DNA from: Actinomadura sp. J1-007
GTDB taxonomy: Bacteria > Actinomycetota > Actinomycetes > Streptosporangiales > Streptosporangiaceae
Direction of reading: 5' to 3'
NCBI RefSeq assembly: GCF_009793335.1
Contig: NZ_WING01000001.1
Span: forward strand, 2,170,001-2,234,000
Length of the DNA stretch: 64,000 nt
The notes beneath the pieces were generated by a model. The model was not told where the DNA came from. It did not search any database and saw only the letters and a program-made list of their open reading frames with translations. Positions 55,242-64,000 of this stretch are shown piece by piece; position 1 is the first letter of the stretch, and every line of letters begins with the position of its first letter. The position numbers and the translations under genes were made by a program.

Positions 55242-57638
55242 ATGGAAACGTACGCGGACTGGCTGCGCGCACGCGGCGACGACGAGCTTCGTGCGCTGCT
55301 GTCCGCGCGTCCCGAGCTGATCGCGCCCGTACCGGCCGACCTCACCGCGCTCGCCGCCCGCGCCGCGACGCCCGCGGCGATCTCGCGGGCGCTGGACCGG
55401 CTCGACCGGTTCGCGCTGGCCGTGCTGGAGGCGCTGCTCGTGCTGCCGCCCCCGGTACGGCCCCGCGCGCTGGCCGCCGCCGTGGAGGCGACGCCGGGCG
55501 AGGTGGACGCGGCGCTCGACACGCTGCGCCGGTACGGCCTGGCCTGGGGGAACGGCTCGCTCACGAGCGCCCCGGGCGTCCGGCAGGGCCTGCCGCATCC
55601 GGCGGGGCTCGGGCCCCGCGTCCGGGAGGTCTTCGCCGGCTACTCCACCGAACGCCTCACCGCGCTGATCACCGACCTCGACGGCGAGGAGCCGCGCGGC
55701 TTCCCCGACTCGGCGCGGCTGCTGGACCGGCTCGCCGACGTGCTGGCCGAGCCCGCCGACCTGATCGCCGACGCGGGCGCCGAGGCGCGGGCCGCGCTCG
55801 AACAGCTCGCCTGGGGCCCGCCGGTCGGCCGCGTCGCCGACGCGCGCAGGCCCGTCCGGATCGACAGCGCCACCACCCCGATCGAACGGCTCCTCGCGCG
55901 CGGCCTCCTCGCCGCCGAGGACGACCGTACGGTCACGCTGCCCCGCGAGGTCGCCCTGCACCTGCGCGGCGGCCGCCTGTTCCGGGACGTCCCGGCGCAG
56001 CCGCCCCCGCTGGCCGCCGACGGCCCCGCGGCCGGGCGGGCCGCCGGTTCCGCGCGCGCCGACCTGGTCGTACGGGCGGGCGCGGGCGAGGCGTTCACCA
56101 CCGTGCGGCTGATCGAGGAGCTGCTCGAACGCTGGGGCCTCGAACCGCCGCCCGTGCTGCGCAGCGGCGGCCTCGCGGTCCGCGACCTGCGCGCCGCCGC
56201 GGCCCTGCTGGACGTCGAGGACTGGCGGGCCGCGCTGCTGGTCGAGGTCGCGTACGCGGCGGGCCTGCTGACCCGCAGCGGCGACCTCGACGGCGAGTGG
56301 CTGCCGACCCCCGCCTACGACCTGTGGCTCATGCGCGACACCGCCGGGCGCTGGGTCGAGCTGGCGCACGGCTGGCTGAAGTCCGACCGCGCCGCCGGGC
56401 TCGCGGGTGAACGCGACGACCGCGACCGGCTGATCAACGCGCTCAGCGAGGCCATGGTGCGGGGCAGCGCCCCGGCGACCCGCCGCGCCGCGCTGGCCGT
56501 GCTCGCCGCCGCCCCGGCGGGCGCCGCGGTCGACGCCGACCACGTCCGCGACCGCCTGTCGTGGCGCTTTCCCCGGCGCGGCGGGCCGCTGCGCGACCGC
56601 CTCGTCGGCTGGACGCTGCGCGAGGCCGCGACGCTGGGGCTCACCGGGTTCGGAGAACTCACCCCGTACGCCCGGGAGCTGCTGGAAGGCGGCGAGGCCG
56701 AACCGGTCCTGGAGAAGTACCTGCCCGAGCCCGTCGAGGAGATCCTCATCCAGGCCGACCTGACCGCGATCGCGCCCGGCCCGCTGGTCACCGAGCTGGC
56801 CCGCGAACTCGCCCTCGCCGCCGACGTGGAGTCGACCGGCGGCGCGACGGTCTACCGTTTCACGCCCGAGTCCGTCCGCCGCGCCCTCGACGCGGGCCGT
56901 ACCGCCGCCGACGTCCTCGGCCTGCTCGAACGGCACTCGGCGACCCCGCTGCCGCAGCCGCTCGGCTACCTCATCGAGGACGTCGCCCGCCGCCACGGCC
57001 ACCTGCGCGTCGGCGCGATGGCCTCCTACGTCCGCACCGACTCGCCCGCCACGCTGGACGAGATCCTCGCCGACCGCCGCGCGGACCCGCTGCGGCTGCA
57101 CCGCCTCGCCCCGACCGTCCTCGCGTCCGGGCTGCAACGCGCCGAACTCCTCGACGGCCTGCGTTCGATGGGCCTCGCCCCGGTCGCCGAGTCGCCGGGC
57201 GGCAGCGTGATCGTCACCCGCCCCGACGCGCAGCGGGCCGAACCGCCGCCGTCCACCGAGATCGTCCGGCTGCGTCCGGACGACTCCGCCGACGCCTCGA
57301 TGGTCGCCGCCGCGGTCCGGGCGCTGCGCGCGGGCGACGAGGCGTCCCGCCACGGCGCCGAGCAGGCGCGGCTGCGCGCCGACGCCCCGGCGGGCGATCC
57401 GCCCCGTTCGCCCGCGATGGCCACCATCGAGCAGCTCCGCGCCGCCGTCGACCGCGGCGGCCGCGTCTGGATCGGCTACCTGGACCAGCAGGGCCAGGCG
57501 TCCAGCCGGATCGTGGAACCCGTCCGCGTCGAGGGCGGCTTCCTCACCGGCTACGACGCCACCCGCGCGGCCGTCCACCGCTTCGCCCTGCACCGCATCA
57601 CCGGCGTCTCCGACCTCGACGACGCCCCCGCCGACTAA
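55242..57638 (+). CDS. Helicase-associated (Rv0862c/XPB-partner-like) protein
   Basis: 798 residues. An N-terminal helical region (METYADWLRARGDDELRALL, ALDRLDRFALAVLEALL) leads to a winged-helix section. A Helicase_C_3-like (XPB/Ssl2-related) domain covers ~480-620 (PVEEILIQADLTAIAPGPL, YRFTPESVRRALDAGRTAAD). A C-terminal WYL-like barrel is at ~725-798 (GGRVWIGYLDQQGQASSRIV). In mycobacteria the homologue sits next to the XPB helicase; here the helicase is 3.5 kb downstream. Likely role in DNA repair, not proven. GGGGAGGG precedes the ATG. Confidence 0.85.
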   Translation: METYADWLRARGDDELRALLSARPELIAPVPADLTALAARAATPAAISRALDRLDRFALAVLEALLVLPPPVRPRALAAAVEATPGEVDAALDTLRRYGLAWGNGSLTSAPGVRQGLPHPAGLGPRVREVFAGYSTERLTALITDLDGEEPRGFPDSARLLDRLADVLAEPADLIADAGAEARAALEQLAWGPPVGRVADARRPVRIDSATTPIERLLARGLLAAEDDRTVTLPREVALHLRGGRLFRDVPAQPPPLAADGPAAGRAAGSARADLVVRAGAGEAFTTVRLIEELLERWGLEPPPVLRSGGLAVRDLRAAAALLDVEDWRAALLVEVAYAAGLLTRSGDLDGEWLPTPAYDLWLMRDTAGRWVELAHGWLKSDRAAGLAGERDDRDRLINALSEAMVRGSAPATRRAALAVLAAAPAGAAVDADHVRDRLSWRFPRRGGPLRDRLVGWTLREAATLGLTGFGELTPYARELLEGGEAEPVLEKYLPEPVEEILIQADLTAIAPGPLVTELARELALAADVESTGGATVYRFTPESVRRALDAGRTAADVLGLLERHSATPLPQPLGYLIEDVARRHGHLRVGAMASYVRTDSPATLDEILADRRADPLRLHRLAPTVLASGLQRAELLDGLRSMGLAPVAESPGGSVIVTRPDAQRAEPPPSTEIVRLRPDDSADASMVAAAVRALRAGDEASRHGAEQARLRADAPAGDPPRSPAMATIEQLRAAVDRGGRVWIGYLDQQGQASSRIVEPVRVEGGFLTGYDATRAAVHRFALHRITGVSDLDDAPAD

Positions 57639-57757
57639 CGTCCGTTTCGCCCCACCGGCCCGTTCGGCGTACGGTCGGGGTCAAGCGATAGCCTGCGCTG
57701 TCCGAGCGGACATTTCGCCGGGCCGCTACGGAACGGCCGGCACGGCAGGAGGCGCGG

Positions 57758-58171
57758 ATGAGCGGGTACGGAGGGCAGCCGCCGCCCGGCTGGCAGGACC
57801 CCTACGGCGGACAGGGCCACGGCGCGTACGGCCAGGACCCCTACGGGCGACCGCCGCCCGGCCACGGCTACGGCCCGCCGGGCGTCCCGCACGCCTCCGT
57901 GGGCAACGGCGGCGCGATCGCCGCCCTCGTCTGCAACATCCTCGCCGTCGTGATGTGCTGCAACGTCCTCGCGATCGCCGGCATCGTCACCTCCGCGATC
58001 GCACTCGGCAAGGCCCCCGGCGACCCCCGCTCACTCCGCACCCTGACGATCTGGAGCTGGGCGATCCTCGCCGGCGCCATGATCCTGGAGATCGCCCTGA
58101 TCATCCTCGCCGTAGCCGCCGGCTGGACAACCGACTCCGGCTCCCCCGACTACACCTCCACCGGCGTCTAA
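57758..58171 (+). CDS. DUF4190 membrane protein
   Basis: 137 residues. A Gly/Pro/Tyr/Gln-rich cytosolic N-terminus (~1-45, DPYG repeats) precedes two TM helices (AIAALVCNILAVVMCC..., SWAILAGAMILEIALIILAV) of the DUF4190 type. Function unknown. ATG 57758 with AGGAGGCG upstream; TAGCCT at 57690 may be the -10 box of a leadered transcript. Confidence 0.87.
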   Translation: MSGYGGQPPPGWQDPYGGQGHGAYGQDPYGRPPPGHGYGPPGVPHASVGNGGAIAALVCNILAVVMCCNVLAIAGIVTSAIALGKAPGDPRSLRTLTIWSWAILAGAMILEIALIILAVAAGWTTDSGSPDYTSTGV

Positions 58172-58486
58172 CCCCCCTCCTCCCACTCCCCCGCACGCCC
58201 AGCACGCCTTCCCCCCGCCCACGTCGCGCACACCCGTCAGCCAGGAAGACCCAGCGCCTCCGACGCGCTCCACACGCCCAGCACGCCTTCCCCCGCCCCC
58301 GTCGCGCACCCCCCAGCCCGAAAGAACCAGCGCCTCCGACGCGCCCCGCAGCATCGGAACGCCCCACCCGCGGCACGCCCGACGCGTCCGGCACCCACGG
58401 CACACCCGACGCGCCCGGCACGTTCGGAACGGGCAGCGCCGTCCAGCACGCCCTTCACCCGCCCATCCGCACAGTCGGCACGTCCC
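58172..58486. repeat. 79-bp direct repeat between convergent genes
   Basis: Two C-rich copies start at 58194 and 58273 with the shared word CACGCCCAGCACGCCTTCCC, plus CAGCGCCTCCGACGCG near the end of each. Degenerate GCACGCCC words continue into the tail of the MFS gene. No coding potential seen. Confidence 0.55.
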
Positions 58487-60058
58487 TCACACCCCAGCAC
58501 GCCCCGCACGCCCAGCACCCCCCTCAGCCCCCGGAACGCCCAACACGTCCCACGCGCCCGCCACGACCGAAGCGACCAGCACCCCCAGAACGACCAGCGT
58601 CCCCAGAACGACCAGCACCCTCGCCACGACCGGCACCCCAGAGTGGTCGGCTCTCCCGACCCGTCCACCAGAGCGGGGCAGGGCCAGTGCGACGAACGCG
58701 CCCACGGCCATGCCCGCCGTGGCCAGCAGTACCGCCGTGCGGCCGCCGTCGGCCACCGCGGCGCGCAGCGGAACGCCCGACAGCCCGCCCGTTCCCGCGT
58801 TGGCGACCGCGGTCAGGACGGCCAGCCCGATCGCGTTTCCGAGGTTCAGCGCCGTCGAGGCCATGCCGTTCGCGACGCCCTGCTCGCGGGGCGCGACGCC
58901 GGTCGAGGCGGCGATCCACATCGCGGTCCAGGCGATGCCCTGCCCGACGCCCGACACCACCAGTCCCGGCACCGTCGTCAGGAACGCCGCGTCCAGCGCG
59001 AACCCGGCCGCCAGCGCCGCCGTCCCCGCGACGCCCCCGACGAACCCGACCACCAGCGTCCGCCGCGTGCCGAGCGCGCCCGCCATCCGGCCGCCGATCT
59101 GCGTCCCGGCGGCGATCGCGGCGGACGGCACGAGGAACGCCAGCCCCGTCTCCAGCGCCGAGAACCGGTGCACGTTCTGGAACAGCACCGTCAGGAAGTA
59201 CGGCAGCGCGCCGAACGTCGCCATGTAGACGAACGTGCTCGCCACGCCCACCGCGAGGCTGCGGTTGCGCAGCAGGCGCGGCGGCATGAGCGGGTCCCGC
59301 CCGCGCGCCTCGACCGCGGCGAACACGCCTAGCAGTACCGCCGCCAGGACGAACGCGGCGACGACAGCGGCCGACGACCAGCCCGCCTCCGGCCCCTGGA
59401 CGAGCCCGAAGACCAGCAGCGTGACCCCGCCCGTGACGGTGAGCGCGCCAGGCAGGTCGAACCGGCGCCGTTCCTCCGCGCGCCGGTCCTTCGGGATGAC
59501 GGCGAGCGCCGCCACCGCCACACCGGCGGCCAGGGGAACGTTCACGAAGAACACGGCGGGCCACCCGTACGCCTGGGTGAGGACGCCGCCGAGCAGCGCG
59601 CCCACCGTCAGGCCGCTCGCCCCGGCCCCGCCCCACACGGCGAGGGCCCGGTTGCGCCGCGGCCCCTCCTCGAACAGCGTCCCGATCAAGGACAGGGTGG
59701 ACGGCAGCAGCAGCGCCCCGCCGAGCCCCTGAACGGCCCGCGCCGCGATGATCACGCCGGGCGCGGTGGCGAGCCCGCCCGCCAGCGAGGACGCCGCGTA
59801 CACCGCGAGGGCCGCCACGAACACGCGGCGGCGCCCGAGCAGGTCGGCCGCGCGCCCGCCGAGCAGCAGGAACCCGCCGGCGAACACCACGTAGGCGTGG
59901 ATCACCCACTGCTGCGACTGCGCGGTGAACCCGAGGTCATCGCCGATCTCGGGCAGCGCCACGTACACGATGTTGAGGTCCAGGGAGAAGATCAACTGGG
60001 CGAGGGCGAGCAGCGCCAGGGCGAGCCCCGGCCGCCGAGGGCCGTCGGTCATGGACAT
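58487..60058 (-). CDS. DHA2-type MFS transporter
   Basis: 523 residues, 14 predicted TM helices. LDLNIVYVALPEIGDDLGF, GGRAADLLGRRRVFVAALAV motif A and QGLGGALLLPSTLSLIGTLF are drug-exporter signatures. The C-terminal ~50 residues (VVARVLVVLGTLVVLGVLVA) derive from repeat-like DNA and look recently extended. ATG 60058 with AAAGG upstream. Divergent from an ArsR-type regulator, the likely repressor. Confidence 0.9.
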   Translation of the reverse strand: MSMTDGPRRPGLALALLALAQLIFSLDLNIVYVALPEIGDDLGFTAQSQQWVIHAYVVFAGGFLLLGGRAADLLGRRRVFVAALAVYAASSLAGGLATAPGVIIAARAVQGLGGALLLPSTLSLIGTLFEEGPRRNRALAVWGGAGASGLTVGALLGGVLTQAYGWPAVFFVNVPLAAGVAVAALAVIPKDRRAEERRRFDLPGALTVTGGVTLLVFGLVQGPEAGWSSAAVVAAFVLAAVLLGVFAAVEARGRDPLMPPRLLRNRSLAVGVASTFVYMATFGALPYFLTVLFQNVHRFSALETGLAFLVPSAAIAAGTQIGGRMAGALGTRRTLVVGFVGGVAGTAALAAGFALDAAFLTTVPGLVVSGVGQGIAWTAMWIAASTGVAPREQGVANGMASTALNLGNAIGLAVLTAVANAGTGGLSGVPLRAAVADGGRTAVLLATAGMAVGAFVALALPRSGGRVGRADHSGVPVVARVLVVLGTLVVLGVLVASVVAGAWDVLGVPGAEGGAGRAGRAGV

Positions 60059-60118
60059 GCGTTCGCACGCCTTTCGGCAGGAGGGATCGGAGGGTCGGCC
60101 GGCCGGCCCGAACAGTAC

Positions 60119-60136
60119 GAATGTTGCCGTACATTC
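60119..60136. promoter_or_regulatory. Operator between MFS and ArsR-type genes
   Basis: Perfect inverted repeat GAATGT-TGCCGT-ACATTC, in the 161-bp divergent promoter region. Confidence 0.5.
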
Positions 60137-60219
60137 CAACCAACCGTCAACCTCCCCGCCTACAGATTCGCTGCTCAGCACCCATAGTTCGCCAGTACAC
60201 GTACGTTAAGATCGATCAT

Positions 60220-60543
60220 ATGATCGCTCAGCACCCCGAGCGGGACCAGATCCTGCTGGAGAACGTCCTGACGGCCCTGGGCAACCCCCTCCGGCTGCGC
60301 ATCGTCCGCGTCCTCGCCGACGCCGGCGAGCGCAACTGCGGCACGATCCTCGGCAAGGAGATCTCGAAGTCGACCCTGACCCACCACTGGCGCGTCCTGC
60401 GCGACAGCGGCGTCATCTGGCAGCGCCCCTCCGGCCGCGAGAACCTCCTCTCCCTCCGCCGCGAAGACCTGGACGCCCGCTTCCCCGGCCTCCTCAACGC
60501 CCTCCTGAACGCCCTAGAACCCACAACCACCCCTCCCGCCTAA
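60220..60543 (+). CDS. ArsR-like winged-helix regulator
   Basis: 107 residues: ENVLTALGNPLRLRIVRVLA, then KEISKSTLTHHWRVLRDSGV and the wing WQRPSGRENLLSLRREDL. No Cys metal motif, only one Cys (RNCGTI), so metal sensing is unlikely. Regulator of the divergent exporter by context. ATG 60220; ribosome site weak. Confidence 0.88.
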   Translation: MIAQHPERDQILLENVLTALGNPLRLRIVRVLADAGERNCGTILGKEISKSTLTHHWRVLRDSGVIWQRPSGRENLLSLRREDLDARFPGLLNALLNALEPTTTPPA

Positions 60544-61136
60544 ACTCCCACCCGCCCCGAACGAACCGCCCCAACCGCGACACACCGCCCCCGTTCCCGC
60601 TCCGCCCCGTTCCACCCCGACCCGTGCTGCCCCGTCCTGCCCCGTCCTGCCCCGCCGCCCGGACGAGGCACCAACCGACACACACCCGACCGCCACCCCA
60701 GCCCCAGCCATCGATACCGAACGCCCCTCCGCATCCATCACCCACCCCTCCCCCGCCGATTCCGAAGCTCCAGAAGACCCCTCCCCCTCAGCAAGAGCCC
60801 ACCCACCCCGGGAAGGAACCCAACCGGCTCGGGAAGGAAGCCATCCGGCCCGGGAAGAGCGCGCGGCCTGCCGGTGTTGGACAGTTGGTCTCGTCGCGAA
60901 CCGTCCAGTGCCGGGCCGGGCTCGGATAGCCTGCTCGCGCGGGGATCGCGGCACGACGACCGTGACCGCACCACAAGTCCACCGTGCTCGCGCCACAACC
61001 GCAGCCGCGACTGCGGCCGTGACCGCAGTCGCGGCGTGACCGCGGCTCACCGCACCGGCGCCCGACCGCCCGGGACCGTACGTCCCGCCGGACGAGCGCC
61101 GTCCACCTCATCCACCACCCGACAGGGGCTGCATCT
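60544..61136 (+). other. Leader region of the XPB helicase gene with repeats and hairpin
   Basis: Holds three 21-bp tandem units beginning CGGGAAG at 60809, 60830 and 60851, a TAGCCT -10 box (60927-60932), and a perfect hairpin CCGCGACTGCGG-N6-CCGCAGTCGCGG (61005-61034). If the -10 box is used, the transcript has a ~200-nt leader containing the hairpin. No gene is seen. Confidence 0.5.
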
Positions 61137-62788
61137 GTGACCGACGGTCCGCTCATCGTCCAGTCCGACAAGACCCTGCTGCTCGAAGTCGACCACGAAC
61201 TGGCCGGCGAGTGCCGCAAGGAGATCGCCCCGTTCGCCGAGCTCGAGCGGGCGCCGGAGCACATCCACACCTACCGGGTCACGCCGCTCGCGCTGTGGAA
61301 CGCGCGGGCCGCCGGCCACGACGCCGAGCAGGTCGTCGACACCCTGCTGAAGTTCTCCCGCTACCCCGTGCCGCACGCGCTGCTGGTCGACGTCGCCGAC
61401 ACGATGGCGCGCTACGGGCGGCTGCGCCTGGAGAAGCACCCGACGCACGGGCTCGTCCTCTCGACCTCCGACCGTTCGGTCCTCGAAGAGGTGCTGCGGT
61501 CCAAGAAGGTCAAGGGCATGTTCGGCGACCGCGTCGGCGAGGACGCCGTCGCCGTCCATCCGAGCGAACGCGGCGCCCTCAAGCAGTCCCTCCTCAAGCT
61601 CGGCTGGCCCGCCGAGGACCTCGCCGGCTACGTGGACGGTGAAGCCCACGCGATCGCCCTGAACGAGGACGGCTGGTCCCTGCGCTCGTACCAGAAGGAC
61701 GCGGCCGACGCGTTCTGGCACGGCGGATCCGGCGTCGTCGTCCTGCCCTGCGGCGCCGGGAAGACCATCGTCGGCGCCGCCGCCATGGCCCGCGCGGAGG
61801 CGACCACCCTGATTCTGGTGACCAACACCGTGTCGGCGCACCAGTGGAAGCAGGAGCTCATCCGGCGGACGTCCCTCACCGAGGACGAGATCGGCGAGTA
61901 CACGGGCACCAAGAAGGAGATCCGCCCCGTCACGATCGCCACGTACCAGATCATGACGACGCGGCGGAAGGGCGCCTACGCGCACCTGGAACTGTTCGAC
62001 GCGCGCGACTGGGGCCTCGTCCTCTACGACGAGGTGCACCTCCTGCCCGCGCCGATCTTCCGGATGACCGCCGACCTCCAGGCCCGCCGCCGCCTCGGCC
62101 TCACCGCCACGCTCGTCCGCGAGGACGGCCGCGAGGGCGACGTGTTCTCCCTCATCGGCCCCAAGCGGTACGACGCGCCCTGGAAGGACATGGAGACGCA
62201 GGGGTGGATCGCCCCGGCCGACTGCGTCGAGGTGCGCGTCACCCTCACCGACGCCGAACGCCTCGCCTACGCCACCGCCGACCCCGACGAGCGCTACCGC
62301 TTCTGCGCCACCACGGACACCAAGACCAGCCTGGTCAAGGCCCTGGTCGAACGGCACCGCGGCGAGCAGACCCTTGTCATCGGCCAGTACATCGACCAGC
62401 TCGACGAACTCGGCGCGCTGCTGGACGCCCCGGTCATCAAGGGCGAGACCCGCGTGCGCGAACGCGAACGCCTCTTCGACGCGTTCCGCGCAGGCGAGCT
62501 GAACGTCCTGGTCGTCTCCAAGGTCGCGAACTTCTCCATCGACCTCCCGAGGCCACCGTCGCCGTCCAGGTCTCCGGCGCGTACGGGTCCAGGCAGGAAG
62601 AGGCGCAACGCCTCGGACGACTCCTGCGCCCGAAGGCATCAGGCCAGGGCGCCCGCTTCTACGCCGTCGTGGCCCGCGACACCCTCGACCAGGAGTACGC
62701 GGCACACCGCCAGCGCTTCCTCGCCGAACAGGGCTACGCCTACCGAATCGTGGACGCCGACGCGGTCCTGGCCGGCGGAGAAATCTGA
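61137..62788 (+). CDS. ercC3: XPB-type DNA repair helicase (frame broken)
   Basis: About 551 residues after repair. N-terminal damage-recognition-like domain (~1-150), helicase motif I LPCGAGKTIVG, motif II LVLYDEVHLLPAP (DEVH), motif III LGLTATLVREDGR (RED element follows), and motif VI QEEAQRLGRLLRPK. The frame breaks at 62546-62548 between SKVANFSIDLP and EATVAVQVSGAYGSRQ, motif V/VI; one added C restores it. A 3'-5' helicase/translocase expected in nucleotide excision repair. GTG 61137 with AGGGG upstream. Confidence 0.85.
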
Positions 62789-62818
62789 CCGCCCTTTCCC
62801 GAAAACCTCCGAAAATGA

Positions 62819-62849
62819 GAAAGGCCCCGCCGTTACGGCGGGGCCTTTC
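62819..62849. terminator. Bidirectional intrinsic terminator
   Basis: 13-bp stem GAAAGGCCCCGCC-GTTAC-GGCGGGGCCTTTC with A and T tracts on its arms. It lies between the helicase gene (+) and the end of the rRNA operon (-) and can serve both. Confidence 0.85.
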
Positions 62850-62859
62850 ACCATGAAGA

Positions 62860-62977
62860 GTCCGGCGGTGTCCTACTCTCCCACACAGTCTCCCGTGCAG
62901 TACCATCGGCGCTGAAGGGCTTAACTTCCGGGTTCGGGATGGGACCGGGTGTTTCCCCTTCGCCAAAACCACCGAAC
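62860..62977 (-). rRNA. rrf: 5S ribosomal RNA
   Basis: ~118 nt. On the minus strand it begins GTTCGGTGGTTTTGGCG, contains CCCGAACCCGGAAGTTAAGC and GATGGTACTGCACGGGAGAC, and ends ACACCGCCGGAC, with the two ends pairing as helix I. Ends are accurate to a few bases. Last gene of an rRNA operon read leftward. Confidence 0.93.
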
Positions 62978-63183
62978 GACCAACCCCCAACACCACCCCC
63001 CGTCAGGGGGGGTGCGGGAAATTCTTGGCCGCCCAAGCAACAATCCGGCTCAGGCAACAACTATTCACAAATCAATAACGGGGTTCCCGGTTGTTGTTCG
63101 GGAACCGCACAGGGACGCGAGCACACCAGCAACCAGAAAAATCAAAGACCCGGTGTCTGTCGATTGGTTTGAACGTTGTGTGT
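62978..63183 (-). other. 23S-5S internal spacer
   Basis: ~205 nt, AT-richer than the window. It contains a hairpin CACCCCCC-N4-GGGGGGTG (62994-63014), a likely RNase III/processing structure. No tRNA fold is seen. Confidence 0.6.

Positions 63184-64000
<817 letters not shown>

Noticed and set aside
62978..63183. tRNA gene in the rRNA spacer
   Set aside because: No acceptor stem, TPsiC or anticodon arm could be found.

Overview
The window is a 64 kb piece of a very G+C-rich actinobacterial chromosome. GTG starts are frequent, several genes look leaderless (a TAGCCT-type -10 box 6-7 nt before the start codon), and the families are typical of Streptosporangiales/Thermomonosporaceae-like actinomycetes: DUF397 proteins, DUF5753-type XRE regulators, HATPase anti-sigma-like proteins, SpoIIE phosphatases, DUF2530, DUF3027 and large LuxR ATPases. 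The lineage is inferred from gene content only. No plasmid, phage, CRISPR or biosynthetic-cluster signature is evident.

Layout. 1-9.3 kb: end of a CoA-transferase, a large LuxR (LAL) regulator, a methyltransferase, a lysine-free lipoate-ligase-like protein, an IclR regulator, an enoyl-CoA hydratase and a thiolase (acyl-CoA metabolism). 9.4-19.2 kb: an MFS exporter fused to a winged-helix tail, small membrane proteins, a methyltransferase, a zinc alcohol dehydrogenase, a PAS-GAF-SpoIIE-HATPase phosphatase, an IdeR/DtxR repressor and a second MFS. 19.2-26 kb: pdxH, divergent citA, serC, a class II glutamine amidotransferase, and an operon of class II aldolase plus DapA-like lyase. 26-33 kb is regulatory: a second large LuxR ATPase whose flanking genes share a promoter element, an XRE-cupin regulator, and a module of XRE, three tandem DUF397 genes and a divergent HATPase. 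33-44.5 kb: MacB-like ABC exporter, secreted protein, membrane protein with repeated PH-like units, RNA 2',3'-cyclic phosphodiesterase, MFS with MarR, hydrolase with TetR. 44.5-62.8 kb: DUF2530, sacsin-like ATPase, DUF3027, MFS, cold-shock protein, HAD phosphatase, GNAT, TetR, a helicase-associated protein, DUF4190, DHA2 MFS with divergent ArsR, and an XPB-type helicase. The window ends in 5S rRNA and the 3' part of 23S rRNA on the minus strand.

The block citA-serC-...-cspB-...-XPB partner-XPB helicase recalls the mycobacterial Rv0889c-Rv0861c neighbourhood (from memory), so much of the right half is probably core chromosome.

Six genes carry reading-frame breaks (seven sites), each repaired by adding one G or C to a short G/C run. 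This uniform pattern suggests base-calling error rather than biological decay, so these genes are annotated across the break. The best leads for new biology are the 60-bp promoter element shared by two genes around the second LuxR regulator, the XRE/DUF397x3/HATPase module, a 97-nt nested inverted-repeat structure at 3632-3728, a lipoate-ligase-fold protein with no lysine, and a leaderless 27-residue membrane peptide gene.
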